Position numbers and translations under genes: made by a program. A stretch of 64,000 bases of DNA, from contig OENT01000058.1 of assembly GCA_900239685.1 (NCBI GenBank), positions 62,001 to 126,000 of the forward strand, read 5' to 3'. The notes under the pieces are model-generated. The model saw only the letters and a program-made list of their open reading frames with translations, did no database searches and was not told the origin of the DNA. Source of the stretch: Rotaria macrura (lineage: Eukaryota; Rotifera; Eurotatoria; Philodinida; Philodinidae). Positions within the stretch are counted from its first letter, which is position 1; each line of letters opens with the position of its first letter. Of this stretch, positions 22,750 through 33,713 are shown piece after piece.

Positions 22750-23603
22750 ATGACTAACACTGACAATAGTACTACGGCTTCCAACAGGCCGTCAATCACA
22801 CTTTATTGGTTGAATGAAAGTCGTGCCGATCGGATATTATTTTTACTGGAAGAATTAGAATTGCCATATGTTATTCAAAAATTTGAACGTGGTGCCGATA
22901 AATTAGCTCCGCCTGAACTAAAAAAAATTCATCCACTAGGAAAAAGTCCTGTAATTCAAGATGGCGATAAAGTTGTTGCAGAATCCGGTTTTATCATTGA
23001 CTATCTTATCAATAAATATGGTAGAAATAAAAATTTAAAACCGACAAATCCCGACGATTTGTTTCATTATAATTATGTATGTTTACTATTTTAGTTTTTC
23101 TTACTTTCTATTGATAAATTTTTTCTATCTAAACCTAAAAGCATTGATGATAATACTTTTAGTTTCTTCATTACATCGAAGGAAGTTTAATGTCTGTCCT
23201 AGTCATGAAATATGTCTTCCTTAATCTGCAAAGACAAGCACCATGGATAGTCAAGCCGGTTGTAAATGGGATATGTAATAAGATTGATGCGTTATTTTTG
23301 AGACCCAATATGAACACTCATTTGGATTTTCTCGAAGGAGAATTAGGAAAAAGAAAGTGGCTAGCAGGTGACCAATTTTCTGGTGCTGACATTCAAGTAA
23401 TTGAATTGAATTAGAAAAATCCTAAAATTTTCTTTTGTTGATCTTTTTACTATTAACAGGCAGGTTTTGCAATTGAAATGCTCATGAAACTATCCAATCC
23501 TAATGAAGAAAGTACAAAACATATATGTCAATATTTAAAGACCATGCATGAACGTCCAGCTTATAAAAGAGCAATGGAAAAAATTGGAAAAAACAATAGC
23601 TAA
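22750..23603 (+). CDS. Glutathione S-transferase, Gtt1-like
   Basis: Three exons: 22750-23076, 23163-23396, 23460-23603 (705 nt, 234 aa); introns are 86 and 63 nt, both phase 0. The thioredoxin-like N-domain spans residues ~15-92 (ITLYWLNESRADRILFLLEE), with the cis-Pro in KSPV (Pro67) and the glutathione-contacting AESG at 77-80 (Glu78-Ser79). The block LAPPELKKIHPLGKSPV is characteristic of the fungal/bacterial Gtt1-type class rather than animal sigma, mu or pi GSTs. The helical C-domain has FLEGELGKRKWLAGDQFSGADI. It conjugates glutathione to electrophiles or reduces peroxides, in the cytosol or on a membrane. Horizontal acquisition is possible but not shown. AATAAA-like sequences occur near 23815. 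Confidence 0.9.
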
Positions 23604-24107
23604 TCGATCAACAACATGCATATACAAAAATTCCACGAATCAAAACATCTGACTATACATAGAAACTGTTTTATTTCACGCAAATATCTACTCAATGCAT
23701 ATTTCAGAACAAATAGGAATGCTTACAATGGAATGTGTTATTAAAAATACGCTTTAATTTAGTTTAAAACTTTTGTATTAAAAGAAATACACCTTCATAT
23801 AATATTATTTATCAAAATAAAATAAATCCTAAATATTCCTATATATTTACATACATATTTTCTTCTTTTGTCATTTATCTGATAATTACCGACATCTATA
23901 TGAATTCTTTTAGTTCAATTCCAGCCATTTGCCCTGTCGTTTACAGCTAATAATAATACAATATTACTTTCTATTTGTTCTTCTGTCAATCATATCTTTA
24001 TAATCATAAATAAAAAAGAAAGATCATCTATATCAATGCATATTAATCATTGAGTGTCATCATTCTCATTTTCTCATCCGAATCTTTTTCTATTTTTTTT
24101 AATTGTC
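23604..24107. other. Intergenic between GST and demethylase genes
   Basis: It contains the GST 3' UTR (AATAAA-type signals near 23815) and AT-rich sequence leading to the demethylase gene. A frame-compatible earlier ATG lies at 24054. Confidence 0.45.
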
Positions 24108-27100
24108 ATGTCCCGAGGACATTCAACAAATGAGAAATTAAAAGCTAAAGTCTCTTTATCTCCGTCAAATCCAAATGACGATGTGCGTTATTGCATCTGT
24201 CAAAAACGTGAAGATGAACTACATGATGATGATAATAATGATTTTATGATCGAATGTGATGGTTGCAATGGTTGGTTTCATGGTAAATGTGTCAATTTAG
24301 CAGATCGAATTGCTGGTAATAAATTGGAGTTTTTCTCATCAGTCATATTTAATTTATTCATCAAATAGACGATATCGAAAAATATTTTTGCACCGAATGT
24401 TCAAAACAGCATGGACCTTGCATTTGTGAGTGGAAACACAATAATTAAAACAAAATGAACTAATTCAATAGAAATCATTTGCGAAATTCTGTTCTAGTTA
24501 AACAACGAAGAAATCAACATCGAAGAGATTACAGTGATCCCAATGCTGATAATAAAGTAAAGTTAAACTTCTAGATGAAAATGAAAAATATGAACCATCT
24601 ATCTATTTGTTCTTCTATAGCCAACACAAAGTGGTACACCAGATTTCATTAATAAATTAAAACGAAAAATATTGCCCAAGTAAAACGAAAAAACATCAAT
24701 TAAATATTTGTTGGGGACAAAATTGGGATTTGGTCAAATCTTGGATTTGACCGGACAAAACTGGGATTCCAATTTAGACCGGATAAAATTAGGATCCCAA
24801 GATTGACCAGGAATTTTCCGGACAAAACTGGGATTCCAATTTTGACTGAACACAATTAGGATTTGGTTAGAGATAAATTTAAACAAACACGTGCTTCACG
24901 TTAAGTGAAGTTGAATTGAAGAATAAGAAAAAATGTGTTTCTAGGGGTTGTGCCGAGATGTAGTATAAATTTACGTAGTATCATTTAACCAAAAAATTTT
25001 CCCAATCGAATTCGGTAACCGTCGAAACAAATAATAGTGTATTGAATTTTTATGAACAACTGGAGAAGAATATTAATTTATTAGGTCGAAAGTTCAGAGA
25101 TAAGAGCGTAATGAAACAAAATATTTATAATGATATAGTCAAATATTTATTATTAACCAAGGGTAAACCATCAGGAATTTATCACTAACTAAATCCTAAT
25201 TTCGTCCAGTCAATATTAAAATCCCACTTTTGTCCGAAAAATTCCTGGTCTAACTTGGGATTCTAATTTTGCCCGTTGAAAATTGGAATCCCAGTTTTGT
25301 CCGGTCAAATCTTAGATTTGACCAAATCCCAATTTTGCCCCCAACATATTTATTTGAATATTTTTATAATTCTTTTTTTTACTGAAAAATATTTTCAGTT
25401 GTGACCCTGTTATAACTCGATTGAAAGGAAATCAAGTAACAGCTGAGTTTATAGCAAAACATGGTTTTACGAAACCAATCTTAGTAACAAATCGAGATGG
25501 TCTCGATATGACATTACCGAACAGAACGATAGCATTAGCAGAAATCAATGAACTTGTTGGTATGTCAAAATTTATTTCATTGTTTTGTTGTTTGTAATAT
25601 AAACAGTATATTTTGTTTTCTGTGTAGGACATGATCGTTCTATTGATATCATTGATTGTGAAAAGCAAGTGACGTATAAAATGAATTTAAGTGATTATAT
25701 CGATTATTTTGAAAGTTTCGAAAGAAATAAAGTTTATAACGTTCTTAGTTTGGAAATATCAAATACAAAGTATGTATCACTATTGAAAGAACTAAATCAA
25801 TCATTCAAAATTATTGCGAAAATTTTTAGCGGTGAAGATTTTTATTCGAAAAATCTTATGAGATTCGAATCGTCCTACATATATAGAAAACTAGACATGA
25901 GACATGTAAAATTGTTTCACTGGTGTTAAAACCAACACTATTTCAACTGACTTAATATCTTTGTTAATTGTATAGAACTTTCGTTCGATGTCATATGATT
26001 ACAATTCATATGTTCTAGATTGATACGATCATAATCGATTGATTCATGTACATTGATAACACTAGCCATATTCATTATTTTGATAGTTCATGTATTAGTA
26101 ATCGATGGAAATAGGAAAGAATTTATGCTGTCTAATATGTTGCGATTCGAAAAAAATTGAATTCCATGGGCTCTATGACGAGTTCACCATGTGTATTTCT
26201 TTTTGGAAATTCCATTTAAAACCATAGTTCAACAAAAATTCAAAAGAAAAAATGAACTCGATTATCTTCATACTATTTCTTCGCCTAATGAAATATCATG
26301 ATAGCTGACAGCAGCATGAAATAAATAACTTTCATAATGTCCTATCTATTTCGTTGATTAATTCATCAAAAAAATACAGTACACGTTGATTGGCTTATAG
26401 AAAAGTACTTTCATTTAATACGAATATCTTAGGATTACATTATATTACTGGATTCGCCAACGAAATTCGAATAACAAAGGTTTGACATATCTATTAGGAT
26501 TGAGGCATGACTAGTTCACAAATTTTCCGATTGCATCAAAAATATCCTGATTTGGAAAAACGTAATCAGTGATCTCTTCGATAAAATCATCTGTATCTAT
26601 TGCGAAACTTTGAAGATTGTGTGTTCATTTAATTAAGATTGGGCGAGCAAGTAGTAACACCACAAATTGTCCGAGATTTATCATGGGCTACGATTGGTGT
26701 TTTGCCGGGCAAGAAACAAGATAAACAAAATGAAGAAGGCATTGATTCCCATGAAAGTGAAACGAAAATAACATGGCCATTGCAGGCAGCATCTTTATCA
26801 AAAAAGAAACGTCGGACAGTTTCATCAACAGAAACCGATCAAAGTGATGATGAACATTATGAAGGGATAAATCCAAATCATTTTGAAAATTTCGAACGTC
26901 CCGAAGTTGCGAAATATTGTCTAATAAGTCCACAATCTTCGTATACAGATTTTCATGTAGATTTCGGTGGTTCAAGTGTTTGGTATTCTGTTGTTCGAGT
27001 AAATTCTTGTTATTTTTCTATTAGTAATAATTGTTTTTATAATGCTGATATGTTTCTACGTATTTTAAGGGGGAAAAAATATTTTATCTAATTGAACCAA

Positions 27101-30100
27101 CTGATGAAAATTTACAAAAATATGCTGATTGGTCAGGATCACCACAAGAATCTGAAACATTTCTAGGCGATTGTGTATCGAACTGTTATAAAATGCATTT
27201 ACGTGAAGAAAATACTGTTTTCATACCACCTGGGTATGTTTACTTTCGTTCCTGTTAGCTGAGCAATTCTATAGTATCAAAAATCAATTCTTTTTTTTTT
27301 CCTAGATGGATTCATGCCGTACATACAGTAACAGATTCACTTGTTTTCGGTGGTAATTTTCTTCAGTCGATGGGTGTTGATATGCAACTTCGGTAGGTTT
27401 ATAGATAAGTGTTTCTGCATGAATTCGAAAAGAAAACGAACTAAACGTACTTGAAATAATTAAGATGATGAAGTTGAATAAGAATAATTTGATACAAAAA
27501 CAAAAACTATTGTAATTTTCAAATACAAGTAAAAATCAAATTCTAGCAATTTTTGTAATATCATCTGTGCGTAAAACTTGTACAGACGACTAGCCGTCTT
27601 AAGAATTCTAAGGTAAACTGTTCACTTAGCCTTTTGAGAATCATCAATTTTGATTTAGAAGAATTTTTTTTTGGTATCGGAAGAATAGAGACGAAATACA
27701 AGGAAAATATTTCAAAATTTTCCATTATTCATCTAATGAATACTTGATTGATCGTATAAAGACCCGACATAAACTGATATTCGTGTAATGCGAATGAAAA
27801 TTTTCAGTATGTTCACCAACAATCGAGAAATGGTTATATTGACTAGAAAAAGGACGGAAGAAACTTTAGCGTTAACATCTCTGAATATGATTTAGAGATA
27901 CCTTCATTATTCTTGCAATCTTTTCTTTAATTAGAAGGTGCTACTAGTTTGGAATGCGAGAGTTTCTCCTCTTATTACTTGTTTCCCATTCATCATACAC
28001 GTTTCCTATCTGCTTGCTCGTTTACTTTAGTCTTCCAAGACCTTTGTGCCTTGATATTGGTTTATTTGTGTTTCTCTATGTATCTGTATTCTTCGTTTGT
28101 TTACTACTCTCCTGTCTTTCTTCTCTTGTGCTTTTTCCCACAGGGAACATTTGTTTCCACATTATCATCATGTATCATGATTTTTGCAACGTTCTCCTTC
28201 CATACTAATGAACGTAACTTATACAGTTCCTTAATAGGCGTCATGACATTAACTCTCATTTCAACATAATAAAAAAGAAAAAATTTTCTTTTTTCACTAT
28301 GTCGATATAAATGACTGAGTCAAGTTCAGTGAGATAAATGTGCTCGATTATTAAAATATTTAAACAGAAATTTAATCTCGTTGATGTTGACGATATCATC
28401 TTGTGCCCGATTATATAACAAATGTTCATGAAGGTATTCTCATTCATTAATTTTATCCGTTAGTTATCTAGTAAGAATATGACAAAATAAACCTTATCGG
28501 TTTCTGTAATATTTTACATTGCGACATTTTTGCAGCATTCATACTTGTTATCGTATCACCTCGATATTGCACATTGAAAGCTAATGATAATGAATGATGA
28601 TATCACTCTAAGTCATCATCAATGAATTTCAAGGACTTCAATAGAGCGAGAGGTAAAAAAATTTAGTTTTGTGATTTAGTCCTAGGTAATAATCATTTAC
28701 GTTTATCGCTAATGATTAATTATCTATCAATTAGATCCAAATGCTCTTTTACATGTATCAATCAATAGTGCATACGACTTTGAAATGACAGATTAAATAG
28801 ATTTCAGTGAATGTAACACGACGTACGCATGAAACTATTAGCATTAGTTATGATTTGATAGACGTATTGTTGAAGCTCATTTGTCTCGGTTAGACAATCC
28901 CTCACAACGATGTGAAATAATATCATGTAACTTAATATGAGACATTGAACTTCTACGAAAGTAATTTCGGGTCATTATTTTCTTTTGATTAAAATTGATG
29001 GAGATAAACAAATTGAGATCCAAAAAGGACGAGTGAAATCTTTCTGAAAAATTATCACCAATAAGATTGAGAAGCCTAAAATGCATACATCGAATTTTTA
29101 GGCAAGTTTCAAAGACAAGCTTTTTGTCAAAATCGAAACGAAATAAATTCATTCAAATACGAATATCAAGGAACTCGGGCCGTTGAAAAACATCTGAAAT
29201 CGTTTCATTTCATCAAATAGATAATTGAACTTCGTTTCATCTATGTGATTTATATATTTTAGCATTTATGAACTCGAATATCAAGCACAAGTACCAAATA
29301 AATTTCAATTTCCACTTTTTGAAACATTTCATTGGTATGCAGCGAAGACATTCTATGAAGAACTAAAACGTAAAGTGTTTTGTTGTTCGTTATTTTCTTT
29401 ATTGAAATAATAAATGTCATGTTTATTATAGAATGTAATGAATCCAATTCATTAATTATCAATCCCGTCACTTATCAAGCTTGTGAATCAATGGTTCATT
29501 ACATGAGTAAATGGTTATCAATGGATAAACGAGTAAGCATAGGATTGTAACGAACAAGCATATATATATATATGCACTTATCTCTATTGCAACTGATTTA
29601 ATTGAATGATAGTTTGAGCTGGAAATATAAAATATTTCTAAAAATATTCTAGTCGAAAACCGATGATAGCCATCGTATTCTATCGTCAGGGTCATCTAAA
29701 GCATTCATGCTGGTAATAATTATATCAACAAATAGTTATTGTTGGTATCGTGTGTTCTCTATTTGTTGAAATATTTTTGCTTATCACTCTATTCCTGACA
29801 ATTATCTTCAATCTTGCTTCAATTTTCTTTCAGTGTTACTTCTTTATATCTACTACATAAGTCAAAAAACAAAATAGTCATACTTTTGTGCTTTTATTTG
29901 TTAATCGATATAAAGTTTTTTGTTTTGAAATAAGAATTGATTTAAATTATTGTTTTTTTTTCTTTCAAAGTATCAAGTCCGAAATCGTTTAATCATACCA
30001 AAAGGATTAAATTGTGAAAAACTTCTACGTGATCTTGCACGTGAACTTGATCTACTAAAGGTAAATTTCTAATGAAAAACGCACAGCATAGATAAAAACG

Positions 30101-32434
30101 AAAGATTTACATTTGATTTTAATTCAGACACGTTGTGGCTCATCATATATCACTAAACCACCGTCGAATAGTATCATAGCGAGTCCAATTAAAGTTGTAC
30201 TTCCTATAGATTCTAAACAAGAATTGGTTCGTAGGAATAATCCAAAGGCTTTTCTTTTTAAATTATCTTATACGTATGTTTTATTAATCGATTGATTTAT
30301 TCAATAACAGATTAAAGTTAAATGTCGTCGTTCGTCATCTGAAAATGAAAATATGAAAAATAAAGATTCATCAACTGGTGCTGGTATGAAATTAACTATC
30401 AAAACAACATTAAGTGGTTGTAGAAAACCAAGTAGTAACAGAGACTTAACAGCCAATATGAATAAGAAAAAATCTGGACGAACCACATCCTCTGTTAAAC
30501 AACAGAAAAAGTAATGAGAAGCATTGAAGAATGACAATGTGTTTATTAAAAAAAAAATTTTTTTATTTTAATAGTTCGAATATGAATGATATTCCTGTAA
30601 AACAAGAAGAATCACCAAAAATAACATATACACTCGGTAAAAATTACATACGACAATTTTGTGATAAACAATATGACTGTCAATTAATTAATGGTTTATT
30701 TAGATCTCGAGGCTAAGCGACAACGTTTTATTGAACCTTCAAATGTGCAGTAAGTCAATTGTTATATGATTATCATGAGAGAATTTTGTATATTCCTGAT
30801 TGGTGATTCAGTTAACTTGAGAAAGTAAACACTGTAACAAAATTTACTATTGTCAATGTCTTAAAATAGACAAGCTCATTTCATCGTAATGCATCGTTTT
30901 GAACACGATTACGACGAATTTTGAGAGTACACTACGAATAACGACAATTATTCAATAGTGTATTATCTTTGTTAATCATTTTCGAGTTTGTTGACTATCT
31001 TACACTTGTTATAAGTTTCTTGAAATGCACACTCAATGAACAAGTCGTTAGTAGACCTAGAAAATCTTAAGTATCATTTCATTGTGCATTGTCATAGGTC
31101 GGGCACGATTCTGAATATTTCTTTACTTCTTATAGCCTTATCGAGTGTGATCTGTTTTACAACAAGATATTCGGCTTAGAGTATCAGTTTTTCTCCGAAT
31201 CTTTCAAGCTATCATTCGATTTTAATAGTAGAATGTTTATTTTTCATCAGATTGCATCGACCATTACTCGTGCATAAACGAATCGATAATCTAAAAAAAA
31301 GACAAACAGTTGGCAAGATACTTAACTTTCAAGATTTGTTTAAATATAATCTCTGAGAAATAGATTGTGAAATGATGAGGATGTTCTAGTCGAAACTATT
31401 GCGTCAAACAGTTAATTTCAATACTAAGCGTACTATTCTTAAAACAACCCGTTCAATATGCTATTCAGTATGTAGTTATTACGATCATCAGTGATGTTCA
31501 TAGAAGTTTTTATCATAAATCTTTAAAAATCACGATCGAATAATGAACATATCGCTTTAAAAGTTATAGTTTTTTTGAAGTGAACTGATTGCTTCGTCTT
31601 GATGTATTTAATATATTCTTGAAAAACAATATTTTTCTTTCTACAGAATAAACCATGACGAATCCGACAAAGACAGTAATAATAATACATCAAATGATAC
31701 ACATACTTTATCAATGTCTCATGAATTAAATGGAGATATGAATGAAATTCATGATAATAATGAACCTGTCACAAGTATAGCCGATGGTGGTCTTGCATCG
31801 TTTGTTAAAAATTCTGTACTTAATGATGATTACTGTAAGTCTAGATTATTTCTGCTCAGAAATATTTATGTTAACAAAAAAGTTAATAAATCATTTTTAT
31901 TTAGATCGTCAAAGTAAGGAAAGCAAAATAAAACGAGAACATAGTAGTTCGGATAAGAAAATATCAATAAGTAAGTTAAGAAAATTCTTTCATGATTGTC
32001 AAAAAATTAAATTTTTTATTTGATTAGAAAAATTCAAAACAAAACCATCAACAGATTTGGAAAAAGTAAATGTAAGATAATAGAAATTTTGTTTTAATTT
32101 ATCATCGTAAAGTGTTGGTTTCTCGTTTTCATAGAAATTAACAAAAAAGATTAAAAAAGAAGGTAGAACTGTTTTTTATCTTTTTATTTTCTCTCGTTCA
32201 TTTTATACGTCTTATTTAGATTCAATGTCATCGAATGCAAATCGAAAGAAAATTTTAACAACAACACCAGCAATACCGAAGTCTTTATCATCAACGAATA
32301 GTGCACAAGAAACACTTGTGAATAACAAACGTTTAATATCTTCAACACAGAAGAAACTCAGTTCAAAAAATCGTCTTGGAAAAATTCTTAAAATAGCCAA
32401 TAGCATTAAATCGCGTGGTGGAATTCTAACTTAA
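24108..32434 (+). CDS. PHD-JmjC histone lysine demethylase, KDM7/PHF8-like
   Basis: There are 22 exons: 24108-24315, 24369-24425, 24498-24556, 24621-24679, 25399-25559, 25628-25769, 26638-26998, 27070-27233, 27306-27392, 29263-29369, 29432-29532, 29653-29712, 29971-30060, 30128-30226, 30311-30510, 30575-30636, 30704-30749, 31647-31834, 31905-31970, 32028-32071, 32135-32162, 32220-32434 (867 aa). The PHD finger (residues ~28-88) has all Cys/His ligands. The JmjC domain keeps Fe(II) ligands His335 and Asp337 (FHVDFGG) and His407 (WIHAV), and the 2-oxoglutarate Lys352. KDM7 enzymes read H3K4me3 and remove H3K9me2, H3K27me2 or H4K20me1 in the nucleus. A ~60-residue Ser/Lys-rich insert sits before [11 protein letters not shown]. 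The tail is basic and disordered. The donors of exons 14 and 20 are the least certain. Confidence 0.9.
24704..25351. mobile_element. Inverted-repeat element in demethylase intron 4
   Basis: A 636-bp segment (24710-25345) is flanked by a perfect 6-bp duplication ATATTT (24704-24709, 25346-25351). Its termini are ~170-bp inverted repeats (24710-24879 and 25176-25345), starting GTTGGGG on both strands and ~85-90% identical by eye. Each arm contains several diverged copies of a ~35-bp unit with core GGACAAAACTGGGATTCCAA. The ~300-bp centre has no coding frame. It is a MITE or small foldback element. The intron (24680-25398) would be ~80 nt without it, similar to its neighbours, and both splice sites are untouched, so the insertion is probably tolerated. 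Confidence 0.85.
27393..29262 (+). other. Long intron (1,870 nt) in demethylase gene
   Basis: This intron splits the Arg codon after the [11 protein letters not shown] block. It is far longer than most introns here. Two overlapping hydrophobic frames (27949-28269) have no start context or homology and appear fortuitous. No inverted-repeat element was spotted. Confidence 0.6.
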
Positions 32435-32807
32435 CTTTTCTTTTTCGTCATCTTATAAAGATCTCAGGTATTCTGCTCGTTCTTATATGTCTTTTTCTTT
32501 TGTGCTCAATATTTATATACGATATTTGTTGTGTATCATTATTATTACACTATATCTTTTCAATTTTCTGTTTCTTAAATGTATCGAGTTTGCTTGCTTG
32601 TCTTTTCTAAATCAAACTATGATTTTTGTTTTTGTCTTAAACTCTATCCAAATCATAGAATATTTCTATATTAGATTAGTTCTAATGTATATAAGTCTTG
32701 TTCTTCGTCTTTTATGATTATTCTGTATTATCGATTGTCACGATAGACAACACTAATAAAACAAAGATTGATGTCGTCATGACTCATGACAATATTGCAT
32801 AATCATA
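32435..32807. other. Short intergenic region
   Basis: It holds the demethylase 3' UTR with AATAAAAC near 32755 and, within ~50 bases, the start of the TatD gene. Confidence 0.5.
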
Positions 32808-33713
32808 ATGCAATTTATATTGATATTCATTCTTTCATATTCCATATTGATGATCATTTTCAAATCTATTCATCGTCTAATGGCAACAAGTACTTCTCTA
32901 AAACACAGTCTCGTCGATATTGGAGCAAATCTTACACACAAGTCATTCAATAAAAATCTTCCTTCAGTATTAGAACGAGCTGGTAATGCTCAAGTTTCAC
33001 ATATTATTCTAACAGGTACAAGTATATCGGCTAGTCGGGAAGCTATTCGTATGTCTACAAGATATAATCAAGAACAACAACTCGTTAAACTCTATTCAAC
33101 TGTCGGCATTCATCCACATGATGCAACGCGTGCATCGAAAGATAATTATCGAGAACAAATTGTAGATTTACTAAAATCCAATAAGAATATTGTTGCTCTA
33201 GGAGAATGTGGTCTTGATTTCGATCGTAATTTTTCGCTACATGATGATCAACGATGTGTCTTCGATACGCAATTGCAACTTGCTTGTGAATATAATCTTC
33301 CATTGTTTATGCACGAAAGATCAGCATCAACAAATATGTTATCGATGTTAAAAACATACTCACAACATGAGAATTTTCATGGTGTTATTCATTGTTTTAC
33401 AAATGGATCGCTTGATATCCTTCGGCAATATCTCTCTCTCAATCTATATATTGGTATAACTGGTTGGGTGTGTGATGAGAGACGTGGTAAAGACTTAGCA
33501 AAATTAATTCCACATATTCCATTGAATCGCCTTTTAATTGAAACTGACGCACCTTTTCTATTACCACGTAATATTCCAAAACCATGGCCAAGTCAAAATG
33601 AACCAAGCTATTTACCTTTTGTAGTCAAGAAATTAGCTGAATGTTACTCAATATCAATGGATGAAATAGCGAAACATACAACTGAAAATGCTCAACTACT
33701 TTTTCATTTGTAA
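32808..33713 (+). CDS. TatD-family metal-dependent deoxyribonuclease
   Basis: A single exon, 301 aa. After a hydrophobic N-terminal stretch of ~24 residues, the protein aligns from Met25 or soon after to bacterial TatD: DIGANLT, GIHPHDA, GECGLDF (Glu133), FMHERSA (His169), HCFTNG (His195), YIGITGWVCDERRG, LLIETDAPFLLPR (Asp247). These are the metal-binding positions of the TIM-barrel amidohydrolase fold. The family is a 3'-5' exonuclease acting in oxidative DNA repair or DNA breakdown in apoptosis. The first motif is DIGxNL rather than the DxHxH of other TatDs, as in E. coli TatD and animal TATDN1. The N-terminal extension could anchor or target the protein; translation may instead begin at Met25 (32880). 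The gene has no intron, unlike its neighbours. Confidence 0.93.
   Translation: MQFILIFILSYSILMIIFKSIHRLMATSTSLKHSLVDIGANLTHKSFNKNLPSVLERAGNAQVSHIILTGTSISASREAIRMSTRYNQEQQLVKLYSTVGIHPHDATRASKDNYREQIVDLLKSNKNIVALGECGLDFDRNFSLHDDQRCVFDTQLQLACEYNLPLFMHERSASTNMLSMLKTYSQHENFHGVIHCFTNGSLDILRQYLSLNLYIGITGWVCDERRGKDLAKLIPHIPLNRLLIETDAPFLLPRNIPKPWPSQNEPSYLPFVVKKLAECYSISMDEIAKHTTENAQLLFHL

Noticed and set aside
24054..24107. Upstream in-frame ATG of the demethylase gene
   Set aside because: It would add a Phe/Ser-rich hydrophobic leader inconsistent with a nuclear enzyme; the ATG at 24108 is preferred, though not proven.
27949..28269. Two overlapping hydrophobic plus-strand frames
   Set aside because: Inside a demethylase intron, T-rich, without motif or splice logic; two overlapping frames suggest base-composition artefact.
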